Shown: positions 33,649 through 42,461 of the stretch, piece after piece
Layout: every line of letters begins with the position of its first letter
How positions within the stretch are numbered: the first letter of the stretch is position 1
Origin: Acidobacteriota bacterium
GTDB taxonomy: Bacteria > Acidobacteriota > Terriglobia > Acidiferrales > UBA7541
Length of the DNA: 64,000 nucleotides
Direction: 5' to 3'
Assembly: GCA_013289835.1 (NCBI GenBank)
Contig: JABCZG010000015.1
Span: 1 to 64,000, forward strand
The notes under the pieces: generated by a model
The model's input: only the letters and a program-made list of their open reading frames with translations
Told to the model about the DNA's origin: nothing
Databases searched by the model: none
Program-made: the position numbers and the translations under genes

Positions 33649-35772
33649 TTACTGCGGTTTGGCGTCCGGCGCCACGGACTTCTGCGCCACACGGCGCTTC
33701 GACCGCGAAAGCTTTTTCTCGAGTTCCGCCACTTTGTCGGCCTCAATATCCGCCGGCAGCGAGCGCTTCCACTCCACCAGCGACTTTTCCCATTCTGCCG
33801 CCGCCAAATCGCTGCGGCCCGTCTTGGCGTAAAGGTCGCCGAGGTGCGCGTGAATCGTGGCGTCATGGCTTTCGCGCTGCACGGCCTGCCGCAGCGCGGT
33901 CTCCGCATCACCATACTTGTTCTCTCGAAAATAAATCCAGCCGAGGCTGTCCAGATACGCGCCGTTAAAGGGCTCTTCCTTCAACGCCCGTTGCACCAGG
34001 GCCTCCGCCTCATCCAGCCGAATACCCAGATCGCCCAGCATGTAGCCGTAATAATTCAGCACCGGCGCGTTCTTCGGGTTGACGTTCAGCACTTTCTTGA
34101 ACTGTTCCTCGGCCTTGTCAAAAAACTTTTGCCGCTCGTAAATCGCGCCGAGCAAATACCAAACCATCTCATTGTCGCGCGGCTGCCCCGGCAGGACTTC
34201 CGCGGCCCGCGCCGATTCCTCCGCCTCCTTGTAACGGCGCCCGCGCTCGTACACTTGGGCGATGTTCAGGTAAATTTCGCGGTCCCCTTCATTGCCGTGA
34301 AGCTGCGCGCGCAATATCTTGACCGCTTCGTCCGTCTGGCCATTCTCACCCAGCAACAGCGCCTGCCCCGCGCGAATTGCGGGATCGGCGGGATATTTCG
34401 CCAGCGATTCCTTGCCCTCTTGGAGCGCCTTCGGCAAGTCCTTCGCCGCACGATAGGTGTCCATGATCATCATCCGCGCCTGGCGATCTTCTTCCTCGCC
34501 CAAATGGCTCAGTTCTTCGTAGGTATAAACCGCGGCCTGAAAATTTTGTGTGTCGCGATACAGTTGCCCGAGTTGTTGGAACAAAATGGAGAGCGACCTG
34601 CGCCTCGAGGGCAACGGCGGCGTTTGCGCCTTGATGCCCGTCACCGCGTCCGACAACACACGAATGGCATCTTCATAGCGGCCCTGCGCCTGGTACAGCA
34701 TGGCCTCGTTGTACATCACCTCGAGGCTACCCGGCGCATACTGCCTGGCCTTCACCAGATTTTCCTCGGCCTTGTCCAGTTCGTGAAGCTCGCGATAAAT
34801 CTGCGCAATTCGCAGGTAGACATCCGAATCATCCGGCATTATGTCGGAAATTTTTTCGTAGACGGCCAGCGCTTCCGTGTATTTTTCTTCCGCCAGCAGG
34901 GTCTGCCCCAGCCCGCGTTGGTGGCTGGGTTCCGAAGGATCGAGATCCGCGGCCTGGCGATACGCTGCCTCCGCCTTGCTCAGCTCGTGAGCCTGCGTAT
35001 AGGCGTCTCCCAGCAAATCCAGCAGCACCGGGGTCGGCGAATGCGCCGTGATTCCTTCGAGCAGCGAAACTGCTTCCGCAGCCTTGCCCTCATCCATCAG
35101 CAATTGCGTTAATTGCTCCACGGCGGCTTCGTTTTCCGGATCGCTTCGCAGGATGCCGCGCAGGACTTGTTCGGCCTTCTCGTGCTCGTTCTTCAGCCGG
35201 TAGAGCCGCGCCAGCCACAGCGCCGATTCCGTATCCGAAGGATCGATACGGTTGATTTCGCGATACTGTTCGATCGCTTTGCTCACCGCTTCCGACTGCC
35301 CGTTGCCGGTGCTGAAGTCCCCCAGGCTGCGCAAATAAATTCGCCCCAGCAGCCGTCTCGATTGCACATTGTCGGGATCGCGCTTCAGAATTTCCTGTGC
35401 TTCGGTCACTGCGTCGTGGATGCGCTGCGCCTTCCAATACATTTCCGCCAAGCGCTCGCCGATCTCCGCCGACTTGGGGTCCAGCGCGTAGGCCTTTTTG
35501 TACGCTTCGATCGCCTGCGTCGCGTATTCCGGCCGGCTGGTCGCCTCATACTGCTGCTCATAAATGTGGCCCAATGTGAAGTTGTAGTAGGCCTCGGAGC
35601 GTGCAGAGTCTTTTGCGGAAGAAGCGGATTTAGAGTCTACCGATTGAGCCGCTGTGGCTTGGGGAGATTCGCTGTTCTTCGTGGGCGCGGAATCCGGTGG
35701 TGCCTGCGCCATGGCCGCCGTACCGGCCATGCCGAGCAAGATTGAGACAAGGGTAACCCGTCGTAGGTTCAT
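33649..35772 (-). CDS. Secreted TPR-repeat protein
   Basis: About 707 residues, start MNLRRVTLV at 35772 with a signal peptide (SILLGMAGTAAMAQ). The rest is a long array of tetratricopeptide repeats (for example AIEAYKKAYALDPKSAEIGERLAEMYW, first repeat) through to residue 680, ending in a short basic tail. TPR superhelices bind proteins; a periplasmic scaffold or secretion-assembly role is likely. It begins 6 bp from ispE in the same strand and is probably transcribed with it. Confidence 0.92.
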   Translation of the reverse strand: MNLRRVTLVSILLGMAGTAAMAQAPPDSAPTKNSESPQATAAQSVDSKSASSAKDSARSEAYYNFTLGHIYEQQYEATSRPEYATQAIEAYKKAYALDPKSAEIGERLAEMYWKAQRIHDAVTEAQEILKRDPDNVQSRRLLGRIYLRSLGDFSTGNGQSEAVSKAIEQYREINRIDPSDTESALWLARLYRLKNEHEKAEQVLRGILRSDPENEAAVEQLTQLLMDEGKAAEAVSLLEGITAHSPTPVLLDLLGDAYTQAHELSKAEAAYRQAADLDPSEPSHQRGLGQTLLAEEKYTEALAVYEKISDIMPDDSDVYLRIAQIYRELHELDKAEENLVKARQYAPGSLEVMYNEAMLYQAQGRYEDAIRVLSDAVTGIKAQTPPLPSRRRSLSILFQQLGQLYRDTQNFQAAVYTYEELSHLGEEEDRQARMMIMDTYRAAKDLPKALQEGKESLAKYPADPAIRAGQALLLGENGQTDEAVKILRAQLHGNEGDREIYLNIAQVYERGRRYKEAEESARAAEVLPGQPRDNEMVWYLLGAIYERQKFFDKAEEQFKKVLNVNPKNAPVLNYYGYMLGDLGIRLDEAEALVQRALKEEPFNGAYLDSLGWIYFRENKYGDAETALRQAVQRESHDATIHAHLGDLYAKTGRSDLAAAEWEKSLVEWKRSLPADIEADKVAELEKKLSRSKRRVAQKSVAPDAKPQ

Positions 35773-35907
35773 CGTAGCCCCAGAAACGTAAAGTATCCCA
35801 TGCGGCCGAAACGCGGTCAAAACCGAAAAAGCCGCCGTTTCCAGAGCTTGGGAGCCCCTGTAGCTGAGATGCGCGGAAAGTAGAATGCGTTCCCGCAAAG
35901 TTTCCGC

Positions 35908-35943
35908 TTGACATCCTTCCGTATTTCCGCAATTATCGAAATA
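35908..35943 (+). promoter_or_regulatory. Promoter and probable ArsR operator of the ars operon
   Basis: TTGACA (35908-35913), 17 bp, AATTAT (35931-35936). An inverted repeat TATTTC-N10-GAAATA (35922-35943) covers the -10 and the start site, as expected for autorepression by ArsR. The predicted start of transcription is at or next to the ATG (35943), so the arsR mRNA may be leaderless. Confidence 0.65.
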
Positions 35944-36296
35944 TGAAGAAGCCCGACCCGCTTCTTGTTACTCGTTCCGCCGACCGCTTCTCCGCGCTCG
36001 GCGCGGAGCCGCGCCTGCAGATCCTCCGCCTGCTCCTGGCTACTCACCCGACTGGCATGGTCGCGGGCGAGGTCCAGGAAGAGCTGGCGATTCCCGCTTC
36101 GACGCTTTCACACCACCTGGAAAAGCTGAAGCAAGTGGGCCTGGTTAATGTGCGCCGGGAAAGCACTTATTTGTGGTATTCCGCGGACACCGACGCGTTG
36201 CGCGAAGTCTTGAACTTCCTCTATGAAGAGTGCTGCACGCGCAGCCGCGCGGTCCCCGCCGAATCCGTCGTTCAAATTTCAAGGGGAACGTCGTGA
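35943..36296 (+). CDS. arsR: ArsR-family metalloid-responsive repressor
   Basis: Winged-helix repressor (117 residues) of the SmtB/ArsR family. ALGAEPRLQILRLLL and the recognition helix block IPASTLSHHLEKLKQVGLV are clear. The classical ELCVCDL As(III) site near the DNA-binding helix is absent (AGEVQEELAI), but a CC pair lies near the C-terminus (YEECCTRS, about residues 97-98), which could be the As-binding site as in the ArsR types with C-terminal cysteines. It starts an operon with arsM and arsC and probably represses its own promoter. Confidence 0.9.
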   Translation: MKKPDPLLVTRSADRFSALGAEPRLQILRLLLATHPTGMVAGEVQEELAIPASTLSHHLEKLKQVGLVNVRRESTYLWYSADTDALREVLNFLYEECCTRSRAVPAESVVQISRGTS

Positions 36297-36399
36297 GCAT
36301 TCGTTGCGTTGCCCGCACTTTATTGAACGATTGCCTTTGTAGGGGCGCAGCAACGCCGCGTCCGCGTCGGCAAGATATCTCTGTCGAAGGAGTTCGTCC

Positions 36400-37251
36400 A
36401 TGAGTGAGCCCAACATTCAAGAAGCAGTGAAACAAAAATACGGCGAAGCGGCCAGGCGCGCCGCCAGCGGCGGCACCGCCTGTTGCGGTGGAGGCGGCGA
36501 ACTCAGCGGCTGCGACCCCATCACAAAGAACCTCTACGACGAAGCGGAAAAAGCCGGCCTGCCGGAGAAGGCCATCGCCGCCTCGCTCGGCTGTGGCAAT
36601 CCCACCGCGCTCGCGAAACTCCAACCCGGCGAAATCGTGCTCGATCTCGGCTCCGGCGGCGGCATTGACGTGATCCTCTCCGCGAAACGCGTCGGCCCCA
36701 CCGGGAAAGCCTACGGCCTGGACATGACCGACGAAATGCTCGCGCTCGCCCGCGAAAATCAGAAGAAGGCTGACGTCGAGAATGTTGAATTCCTGAAGGG
36801 CGCAATTGAGAACATTCCCCTGCCGGACGACACCGTTGACGTCATCATCTCCAACTGCGTGATCAATCTTTCCGGTGACAAAGACCGCGTCCTCGCGGAA
36901 GCTTTCCGTGTTCTGAAACCGGGCGGGCGCTTGGCTGTTTCCGATGTCGTCGTTCGCGGCGAAGTTCCCGCGAATGTTCGCAAGAGCATGGAACTGTGGG
37001 TCGGCTGCATTGCGGGCGCACTGGAAGAGAACGAGTATCGCGAGAAGCTGGCCCGCGCAGGGTTCACTTCTATTGACGTGGAACCAACTCGCGTTTACAA
37101 GGTCGAAGAAGCGCGCGAATTCCTGGAAGCGGCCGGCTTGGACGCTGCCGTCGTGGGCCCGCAGATCGATGGCAAATTCATCAGTGCCTTTGTTCGCGCC
37201 AGCAAGCCCGCTTCAGCCGCGGCGTGCTGCGGACCAACGTGCTGTCCTTAG
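36400..37251 (+). CDS. arsM: Arsenite S-adenosylmethyltransferase ArsM
   Basis: Methylates As(III) with SAM to volatile or less toxic methylarsenicals. SAM motif I is [11 protein letters not shown] (80-90). The three conserved As(III)-binding cysteines are at C65 (SLGCGNP), C153 (SNCVINL) and C203 (WVGCIAG); the 50-residue gap between the last two equals that of characterised ArsM. An extra Cys cluster lies at C28, C29, C38 and the protein ends in [14 protein letters not shown] precedes the ATG. The arsC gene overlaps or follows within 14 bp. Confidence 0.96.
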   Translation: MSEPNIQEAVKQKYGEAARRAASGGTACCGGGGELSGCDPITKNLYDEAEKAGLPEKAIAASLGCGNPTALAKLQPGEIVLDLGSGGGIDVILSAKRVGPTGKAYGLDMTDEMLALARENQKKADVENVEFLKGAIENIPLPDDTVDVIISNCVINLSGDKDRVLAEAFRVLKPGGRLAVSDVVVRGEVPANVRKSMELWVGCIAGALEENEYREKLARAGFTSIDVEPTRVYKVEEAREFLEAAGLDAAVVGPQIDGKFISAFVRASKPASAAACCGPTCCP

Positions 37252-37265
37252 GGAATGATGCGGTC

Positions 37266-37757
37266 ATGCCAGCGCACTACAACGTACTCTTTCTTTGTAC
37301 CGGCAACTCCGCCCGCTCTATCATGGCCGAAGCCATCCTGAACCAAAAAAGCAAGCCGAATTTCACCGCGTACAGCGCCGGCAGTTTTCCAAGCGGCCGC
37401 ATCAATCCCTACGCACTGAAGCAGCTCGAACTGGCTCGCCTCCCCGTTGCAAATTTGCGCAGCAAGAGTTGGGATGAATTCGCGAAGCCTGGTGCTCCTC
37501 AAATGGATTTTGTCTTTACCGTTTGCGATAACGCCGCCAAGGAAGTTTGCCCGCTCTGGCCCGGCCAGCCCATGACTGCCCACTGGGGCGTGCCCGACCC
37601 CGCCGTTGTGACGGGCTCGTCCGAGCAGATCGAGCGCGCCTTTCGCGACACCTTCGTCGTTCTCGACCGCCGCATCAGCCTGTTCCTCTCTTTGCCGCTT
37701 GCCAGCCTGGACAAGCTGGCCATCAAGAAGGAAATCGACGGCATCGGCCGGCAGTGA
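37266..37757 (+). CDS. arsC: Thioredoxin-linked arsenate reductase ArsC (LMW phosphatase type)
   Basis: Reduces As(V) to As(III). The P-loop CTGNSARS starts at C11, and two more redox cysteines are at C87 and C94 (VCDNAAKEVCP), matching the C10/C82/C89 triad of the S. aureus enzyme. ATG 37266 is chosen; an upstream in-frame start at 37224 would overlap arsM by 28 bp. Length 163. No arsenite efflux pump is in the operon, so As(III) made here may be passed to ArsM. Confidence 0.96.
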   Translation: MPAHYNVLFLCTGNSARSIMAEAILNQKSKPNFTAYSAGSFPSGRINPYALKQLELARLPVANLRSKSWDEFAKPGAPQMDFVFTVCDNAAKEVCPLWPGQPMTAHWGVPDPAVVTGSSEQIERAFRDTFVVLDRRISLFLSLPLASLDKLAIKKEIDGIGRQ

Positions 37758-37783
37758 AGATCGCTTTTTGCTCGGCCTCTTCT

Positions 37784-38413
37784 TTATTTCAGGCACGGCA
37801 TTGCGGCCATCTGCGTCTCTGGCGTGGCATAAGTCGCGCCGTTTTCATCGCTCATCGACAAAAACAGCCAGTCACTCTTTTCTTGCGATGTTCGGCTGAA
37901 TTCGAACGTGAGTGTCCCCTTCCCGCTGGGCTTGTAGCTCATCGTCCGCTTGACCATGGGATACAAATCTTTGGTCGTGTCTTCCGCCGGCGGCCCGCAC
38001 TTGACCATCAGGCTCTCTGGCGTCAAGGATGCGACGCCCTGTTCCTCGTGCGCCACTGCGGTGGCCTTGTTCTTCGCTGACCCCCGGCCGAAAATCAGCA
38101 ATGCCACCAGCCCCAATAGCACAGTTGCGGCAATGAGCCAGGTCTGCTGCGTCATCTGCAATGGAAACGTAGACCTCGTGGCCGGCCTGACGTCGGCAGT
38201 CGCCGCTGGCAAGCCCGGACGGTGATCGTCCGCAGCTGCCGTAGAATCCCCCACCTGCGAGGTCCTTGCTTCACCAATGTCCTCGCCCAGCTTCGTCATC
38301 CGCATGGCGTCGCTCGGCTCCGATGTCTCCGCCGGTTTCGTCACTTCCGGGGTGTTGGTAGATTCCCGCGGCTCCGCTGTCTTCGCCGCATCCGTTGTTT
38401 TCGTATCGTCCAT
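37784..38413 (-). CDS. Hypothetical single-pass membrane protein
   Basis: A 209-residue protein. The first 85 residues are Thr/Glu/Ala/Pro-rich and disordered; a membrane helix (LIAATVLLGLVALLIFG) follows at about 92-108; the remaining 100 residues are probably periplasmic and contain KCGPPAEDTTKDLYP and a TLTFEFSRTSQ strand. No family recognised. Start MDDTKTT at 38413 is preferred to 38452. It is convergent with arsC. Confidence 0.7.
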   Translation of the reverse strand: MDDTKTTDAAKTAEPRESTNTPEVTKPAETSEPSDAMRMTKLGEDIGEARTSQVGDSTAAADDHRPGLPAATADVRPATRSTFPLQMTQQTWLIAATVLLGLVALLIFGRGSAKNKATAVAHEEQGVASLTPESLMVKCGPPAEDTTKDLYPMVKRTMSYKPSGKGTLTFEFSRTSQEKSDWLFLSMSDENGATYATPETQMAAMPCLK

Positions 38414-38633
38414 GATGGCCCGCCTTTCCCCCACCCTCTCTCTTCGCATCATCTCCCTGTGTGTCGCTTCCGGCGAGCTTTTCTTCTGTCCGAAGGCGTG
38501 TAAGTAACTTTCACCTTAGAACGGGAGCGAGTTCTCAGCGTCTGCCGGCTTTCGTTCCCCTCCGGTCTCGCAGATTTTGCTTTTCTCCTAAACGAACGAA
38601 ACAAAATGTTGTATAGAACTCCTGGAGGATTCC

Positions 38634-39179
38634 ATGGCCCACTCACGCCGTTCGGGCGTCATCGTTGTCGCCGTGCTTTGCGCCGTTCTACTCAGCGTGC
38701 CGTATCTCGGCGCCGCACCTCAGTCTCAGACCGCTTCACCTGCGCCGCAAAAAGTGGCCACGCTCGCCGATTTTTCCTGGCTCGCTGGCCACTGGGAAGG
38801 CACCCTCGGCCCGCTTACCGCCGAGCAGGAATGGATGGCACCGAAGAACGGCACCATGCAAGGCTTCTTCCGGCTCACCGACAACGAGAAAACCATCGTC
38901 ATCGAGCTTTTCACCGTCCGTGAGACACCCGCCGGCATCGAGTTCTACTTCCGCCACTTCTCCCCCGAGCTCAAGCCACTGGAGGAAGCCGAGGCCTACC
39001 ATCTAGTCTTGTCCAAATCGGACGCAGGCGTCTTTCGTTTCGACAACCCCATCGTCAATCAGCTCAAAGACGCCATCCTCACCAAGGTGAGCCCCGACAC
39101 CTACATTTCCCACGGCGACATCACCGACGCCAACGGCCAACCCAAGGTGATTGAAGTCACCTACCACCGCGTGAAGTAG
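38634..39179 (+). CDS. Secreted DUF6265-family protein
   Basis: About 181 residues with a signal peptide (GVIVVAVLCAVLLSVPYLGA). The body holds DFSWLAGHWEGTLGPLTAEQEW and MQGFFRLTDNEKTIVIELFTV, and FYFRHFSPELKPLEE, the pattern of DUF6265, a lipocalin-like periplasmic family of unknown ligand. The RBS TGGAGGA is 6 nt upstream. It stands alone. Confidence 0.85.
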   Translation: MAHSRRSGVIVVAVLCAVLLSVPYLGAAPQSQTASPAPQKVATLADFSWLAGHWEGTLGPLTAEQEWMAPKNGTMQGFFRLTDNEKTIVIELFTVRETPAGIEFYFRHFSPELKPLEEAEAYHLVLSKSDAGVFRFDNPIVNQLKDAILTKVSPDTYISHGDITDANGQPKVIEVTYHRVK

Positions 39180-39264
39180 CGGCCTTGGCGCGCCCGGAGG
39201 TGGCCGATGTGTCGCGCCGATGGCGTCCCGGAGCGTTCCTACGGTGAGCGCGAGGCGCGACGGC

Positions 39265-39307
39265 TTGACGCATTAACTCGTATCATCTATCCTATGAAAG
39301 ATACGAG
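39265..39307 (+). promoter_or_regulatory. Promoter and operator of the toxin-antitoxin operon
   Basis: TTGACG (39265-39270), 17 bp, TATCCT (39288-39293). A perfect inverted repeat CTCGTATC (39277-39284) / GATACGAG (39300-39307) surrounds the -10 and start site, as in autoregulated toxin-antitoxin operons. GAGGA at 39305-39309 overlaps it and serves the antitoxin start at 39315. Confidence 0.72.
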
Positions 39308-39314
39308 GATGACT

Positions 39315-39551
39315 ATGCGGCTGGCTAAGAGCTTTACGATTGAACCGGACATCAACGAATACGTCGACGAGACAAAGGGCGACCGCTCGGCCAGCGATCG
39401 CGTCAACGAACTACTGCGGCGCGCCATGCTTCAGGAGCAATACGACCGGCTGGAAACGGAAGCAGCGGCCTTCTTCAGAGACACCAAGGCCGACCGCGAC
39501 GAGGCCAGGGCGTTTCAGAAGGCCTCGCTTCGATCCTTCGGCAGGGATTGA
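39315..39551 (+). CDS. Antitoxin of a MazEF-like pair
   Basis: A 78-residue protein beginning MRLAKSFTIEPDINEYVDETK. The N-terminal strand followed by DRSASDRVNELLRRAML looks like a ribbon-helix-helix DNA-binding unit; the C-terminal half is the acidic, flexible toxin-neutralising tail (YDRLETEAAAFFRDTKADRDEARAFQKAS, first part). The in-frame upstream ATGs at 39294 and 39309 would disturb the operator or leave no ribosome site; 39315 has GAGGA 5 nt upstream. Its stop overlaps the toxin start (TGATG). Confidence 0.8.
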   Translation: MRLAKSFTIEPDINEYVDETKGDRSASDRVNELLRRAMLQEQYDRLETEAAAFFRDTKADRDEARAFQKASLRSFGRD

Positions 39552-39892
39552 TGGCGGCGGCACCAGTGGGCTGGTACCCCATGCGCGGCGAGGTTTACAT
39601 CGTGCAACTGGACAAGCCTCGCCCGGCGATCGTGTTCTCGATCGATCCCATCAACAAGTTTGCTTTGGATGTTTGCGTCGTGGGAATTACCACGGTCGAG
39701 CGCAGGTCGTTCAGCATGCGCGTTCCCATTCAGAAAGGCGATGCTCACCTGAATTTTAATTGCTGGGCTAATTGCGATCAGGTGACGACTCTCGAAAAGA
39801 CATTGCTGAGGTATCCGCCGATAGGGGTGCTGTCGACTGCGACATTTGCCAGAATCGCGGAGCAGGTGAGGATCTGCTTGGGCTTCCTGTGA
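39551..39892 (+). CDS. MazF/PemK-family endoribonuclease toxin
   Basis: About 113 residues with the PemK-like sequence MRGEVYIVQLDKPRPAIVFS, CVVGITT, and LNFNCWANCDQVTTLEK (usual form: N-C-DQ-x-T). MazF toxins cut mRNA at short sequences and stop translation. The basic Arg after PRP at residue about 21 and the catalytic Thr in TTVERR are likely active-site residues. ATG 39551 overlaps the antitoxin stop; a second in-frame ATG (39581) starts at the family's usual position. Confidence 0.85.
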   Translation: MAAAPVGWYPMRGEVYIVQLDKPRPAIVFSIDPINKFALDVCVVGITTVERRSFSMRVPIQKGDAHLNFNCWANCDQVTTLEKTLLRYPPIGVLSTATFARIAEQVRICLGFL

Positions 39893-39920
39893 GCAGCAAG
39901 CCGTAGCGGCGCAGCGCCTC

Positions 39921-41492
39921 TCAGTGCAAGAAATGACGCATGCCGGTAAACACCATCGCGAGATTTAACCGGTCTGCTGCTGCAATCACATCGGAGTCGC
40001 GCACGGAGCCACCCGGCTGGATCACCGCCGTCGCGCCGGCTTTGGCGGCTTCTTCCACGCCATCGGGGAACGGGAAGAAGGCGTCGGAGGCCACCACGCT
40101 TCCCACCAGCGAGGACTGCGCCTTCATCACCGCGAGCTTCACGGAATCGACGCGGCTCATCTGCCCAGCACCGACGCCCAGTGTCGCGCCATCTTTCGCG
40201 AAGACGATGGCGTTGGATTTCACGTGTTTAGAGACTTTCCACGCGAAACGCATCGTACTCATCTGTTCCGGCGTTGGCGCGCGCTTCGTCACCGTGCGCA
40301 GCTCGCTGTCATTGATCTCGCCGAGATCCGGCTGCTGCACCAACATGCCGCCGAGTATGCGTTTGAGCTGCAGCTCGCGCTCCGGATCCAAACCTCCCGG
40401 GGGCAGTTCAAGCAATCGCAGATTTTTCTTCGCCGCGAAAATAGACTTGGCCTTCTCCTCGAAGCCCGGCGCGGCAATGCATTCCACGAAAAGTTTCGCG
40501 ACTTCTTCCGCGGTGGCTGCATCCACTACGCGGTTGAACGCCAGCACGCCGCCGAACGCGGAAACCGGATCGCATGCCAGCGCCTTCAAATACGCGTCGA
40601 GCAGCGTCGACTGCTCCGCTGTTCCGCAGGGATTGTTATGCTTAATAATCACCGCCGCTGGATTGGAAAACTCCGCGGCCAGGCTTCGCGCCGCTTCCAA
40701 ATCTACGAAATTGTTATACGAGAGTTCTTTTCCCTGGAGCTGCTTCGCCGCTGCCAATCCTTCCGGCGCGCGTCCCGCAGGAACGTACAGCGCTGCCGCC
40801 TGGTGCGGGTTTTCGCCGTACCGCAATTCCTGCTGCCGTCGCAGCGCGATGTGCACGCGTTGCGGCAAAACTGGCTTCGCTTCCAGCGCGACATGCCCCG
40901 AAGCCGCTGCCAATCGTTCCAACTCCATCGTGATCATTCCGTCGTATCGCGAAGTGGTGGCGAACACTTTGCGCGCCAGCTCCAGTCGCGTCACCAGCGT
41001 CGTCTCTCCCGCAGTCTCCAATTCATTCGCTACGCGCTCGAAATCCGCGGGGTCCGTCACAACCGTTACGCTTTCAAAATTCTTCGCTGCCGAACGCAGC
41101 ATCGTCGGCCCACCGATATCAATGTTCTCGATCAACTCTTCCGCCGTGAGCCCAGCTTTCACCGCCGTGGCTTCAAAGGGATACAGATTCACGATTACCA
41201 GATCGATCGGCAGGATGCCATGCTCTACCGCTTGCTTCTGGTCGTCCGCATTTTTCCGCCGGAAGAGCAGCCCGCCGTGCACCTTCGGATGCAAGGTCTT
41301 CACGCGCCCGCCCAGCATTTCCGGCCAGCCCGTAAAATCGGAAACGTCGCGTACCGATAGGCCGGACTGACGCAACAGCTTTGCCGTTCCGCCCGTGGAA
41401 AGAATCTCGATCTTCAGTGCCGCAAGCCGTTTCGCGAATTCCACGATCCCCGACTTGTCAAACACGCTGATCAGCGCGCGCGCCACGGCCAT
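39921..41492 (-). CDS. purH: Bifunctional AICAR formyltransferase / IMP cyclohydrolase
   Basis: Last two steps of IMP synthesis. The N-terminal MGS-like IMP cyclohydrolase domain (ALISVFDKSGIVEFAKRLAAL, STGGTAKLL) and the C-terminal AICARFT domain (LRYGENPHQAAALY, AVIIKHNNPCG, SDAFFPFPDGVEEAAKAG) are complete. Length 523 is standard. The gene ends 28 bp from the toxin gene in convergent orientation. Confidence 0.98.
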   Translation of the reverse strand: MAVARALISVFDKSGIVEFAKRLAALKIEILSTGGTAKLLRQSGLSVRDVSDFTGWPEMLGGRVKTLHPKVHGGLLFRRKNADDQKQAVEHGILPIDLVIVNLYPFEATAVKAGLTAEELIENIDIGGPTMLRSAAKNFESVTVVTDPADFERVANELETAGETTLVTRLELARKVFATTSRYDGMITMELERLAAASGHVALEAKPVLPQRVHIALRRQQELRYGENPHQAAALYVPAGRAPEGLAAAKQLQGKELSYNNFVDLEAARSLAAEFSNPAAVIIKHNNPCGTAEQSTLLDAYLKALACDPVSAFGGVLAFNRVVDAATAEEVAKLFVECIAAPGFEEKAKSIFAAKKNLRLLELPPGGLDPERELQLKRILGGMLVQQPDLGEINDSELRTVTKRAPTPEQMSTMRFAWKVSKHVKSNAIVFAKDGATLGVGAGQMSRVDSVKLAVMKAQSSLVGSVVASDAFFPFPDGVEEAAKAGATAVIQPGGSVRDSDVIAAADRLNLAMVFTGMRHFLH

Positions 41493-41660
41493 GAAGCCCT
41501 CCGCAAAAGGAAAAGCACATCAGTGTAAGCGCGACGCAGCTATTCGGAAAGTGCCGCCATGTGGAAAACCGCCGCAGAAAAGAGACTTGGAATGGCCCGA
41601 AAATGACTTGGGAGCAAAAGTTGGAAGCAAAGGAGGAGATTATTTCTCGCTTCTGAATCT

Positions 41661-41694
41661 GAACTGTCAACGGTGGACTGTCGACCGTCAACTG
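41661..41694. repeat. CAGT/ACTG repeat patch
   Basis: GAACTGTCAACGGTGGACTG then TCGACCGTCAACTG next to the end of the hypothetical gene; related to repeats at 30645 and 63474. Confidence 0.5.
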
Positions 41695-41695
41695 A

Positions 41696-42292
41696 TCATG
41701 ACTTGACGAGGGCTTTCAGCTTGACCTGGCCTTCGACCGTTTCCACGACGTATTCCACTTCCTTGCAATTCTTCTGCTTCTGGAGTTCCTTGGTTTTTTT
41801 CAGCACGAACTCATTGAAGCTCGAGCGCGAAAGCTTTCCGGTGTGTTCGCCGGCCAATAGTTTTGCCTGCAGGAATGCTTCGTATAGCTGTTCCACTTTG
41901 TCGGCTTCGCGCTCCGGCGCCGAACATGTCATGCGAAACGCCTGCGGGTGGGCAGCATGCTCTTCGGCCTCTTTTTTCAAACGCTCGGCTTCAATCAATT
42001 TCGCCGCCGCGCCGAAGTGCCGCTGCACTTTTCCTTCTTCCTTCAGCGCCACTTTCTTGCGGAAAATATCCTTGTACTTGGCGTAGGTTTGCGAAAGATT
42101 GTTGAAGCGGAATCGCTGCGCAAACTTTAGCTCGCCGCCGCGCTCCGCGTAGCGCTTCACGAGCATGTCAATGCGCCATTCGATTTCGGTGGGTGGGCGC
42201 TTCCGGCCGCCGCCGAAATATTGGTCGTATTCGATCTTGAGCTGGCGGATGTCCCGTTCGAGCTGGCCCAGCTCTTCGTCAATGGTCGCCAT
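41696..42292 (-). CDS. Conserved hypothetical protein with coiled-coil N-terminus (MXAN_5187 C-terminal-domain-like)
   Basis: About 198 residues. It starts MATIDEELGQLERDIRQLKIEYDQYF (helical) at 42292. The YDQYFGGGRKRPPTE, FRFNNLSQTYAKYKDIF block resembles a Pfam domain named after Myxococcus MXAN_5187. The rest is rich in K/E with a coiled-coil look and ends in a beta pair (KEVEYVVETVEGQVKLKALV). No function is known. Single gene between purH and selA, opposite to selA. Confidence 0.7.
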   Translation of the reverse strand: MATIDEELGQLERDIRQLKIEYDQYFGGGRKRPPTEIEWRIDMLVKRYAERGGELKFAQRFRFNNLSQTYAKYKDIFRKKVALKEEGKVQRHFGAAAKLIEAERLKKEAEEHAAHPQAFRMTCSAPEREADKVEQLYEAFLQAKLLAGEHTGKLSRSSFNEFVLKKTKELQKQKNCKEVEYVVETVEGQVKLKALVKS

Positions 42293-42461
42293 GCGCGGAG
42301 GATTACCTCGAACCTCCATGCTAGGTGCACGGAGGAAAACCGTCAACCGGAGGAACGCGTGACGATGCGCATCCGGCACCGTTGCCGCCCGCAGTCAATC
42401 ACGGCCCTCTTGCGGCGGCACTGGCATTGCTCCCCGCTCTACTCTGTGCTGAAATGTCCCC

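Noticed and set aside
33613..35112. Long plus-strand reading frame opposite the TPR gene, and similar ones opposite purH (39940-41370) and the ADOP gene (45098-47116)
   Set aside because: These are shadows produced by GC-rich codon bias; they lack families, starts and ribosome sites, while the opposite strand encodes clear proteins.
17526..38620. Shared 15-mer ATGTTGTRTAGAACT at 17526 and 38606
   Set aside because: A 14 of 15 match between two places is expected by chance many times in 64 kb; no palindrome or fixed spacing supports a binding site.
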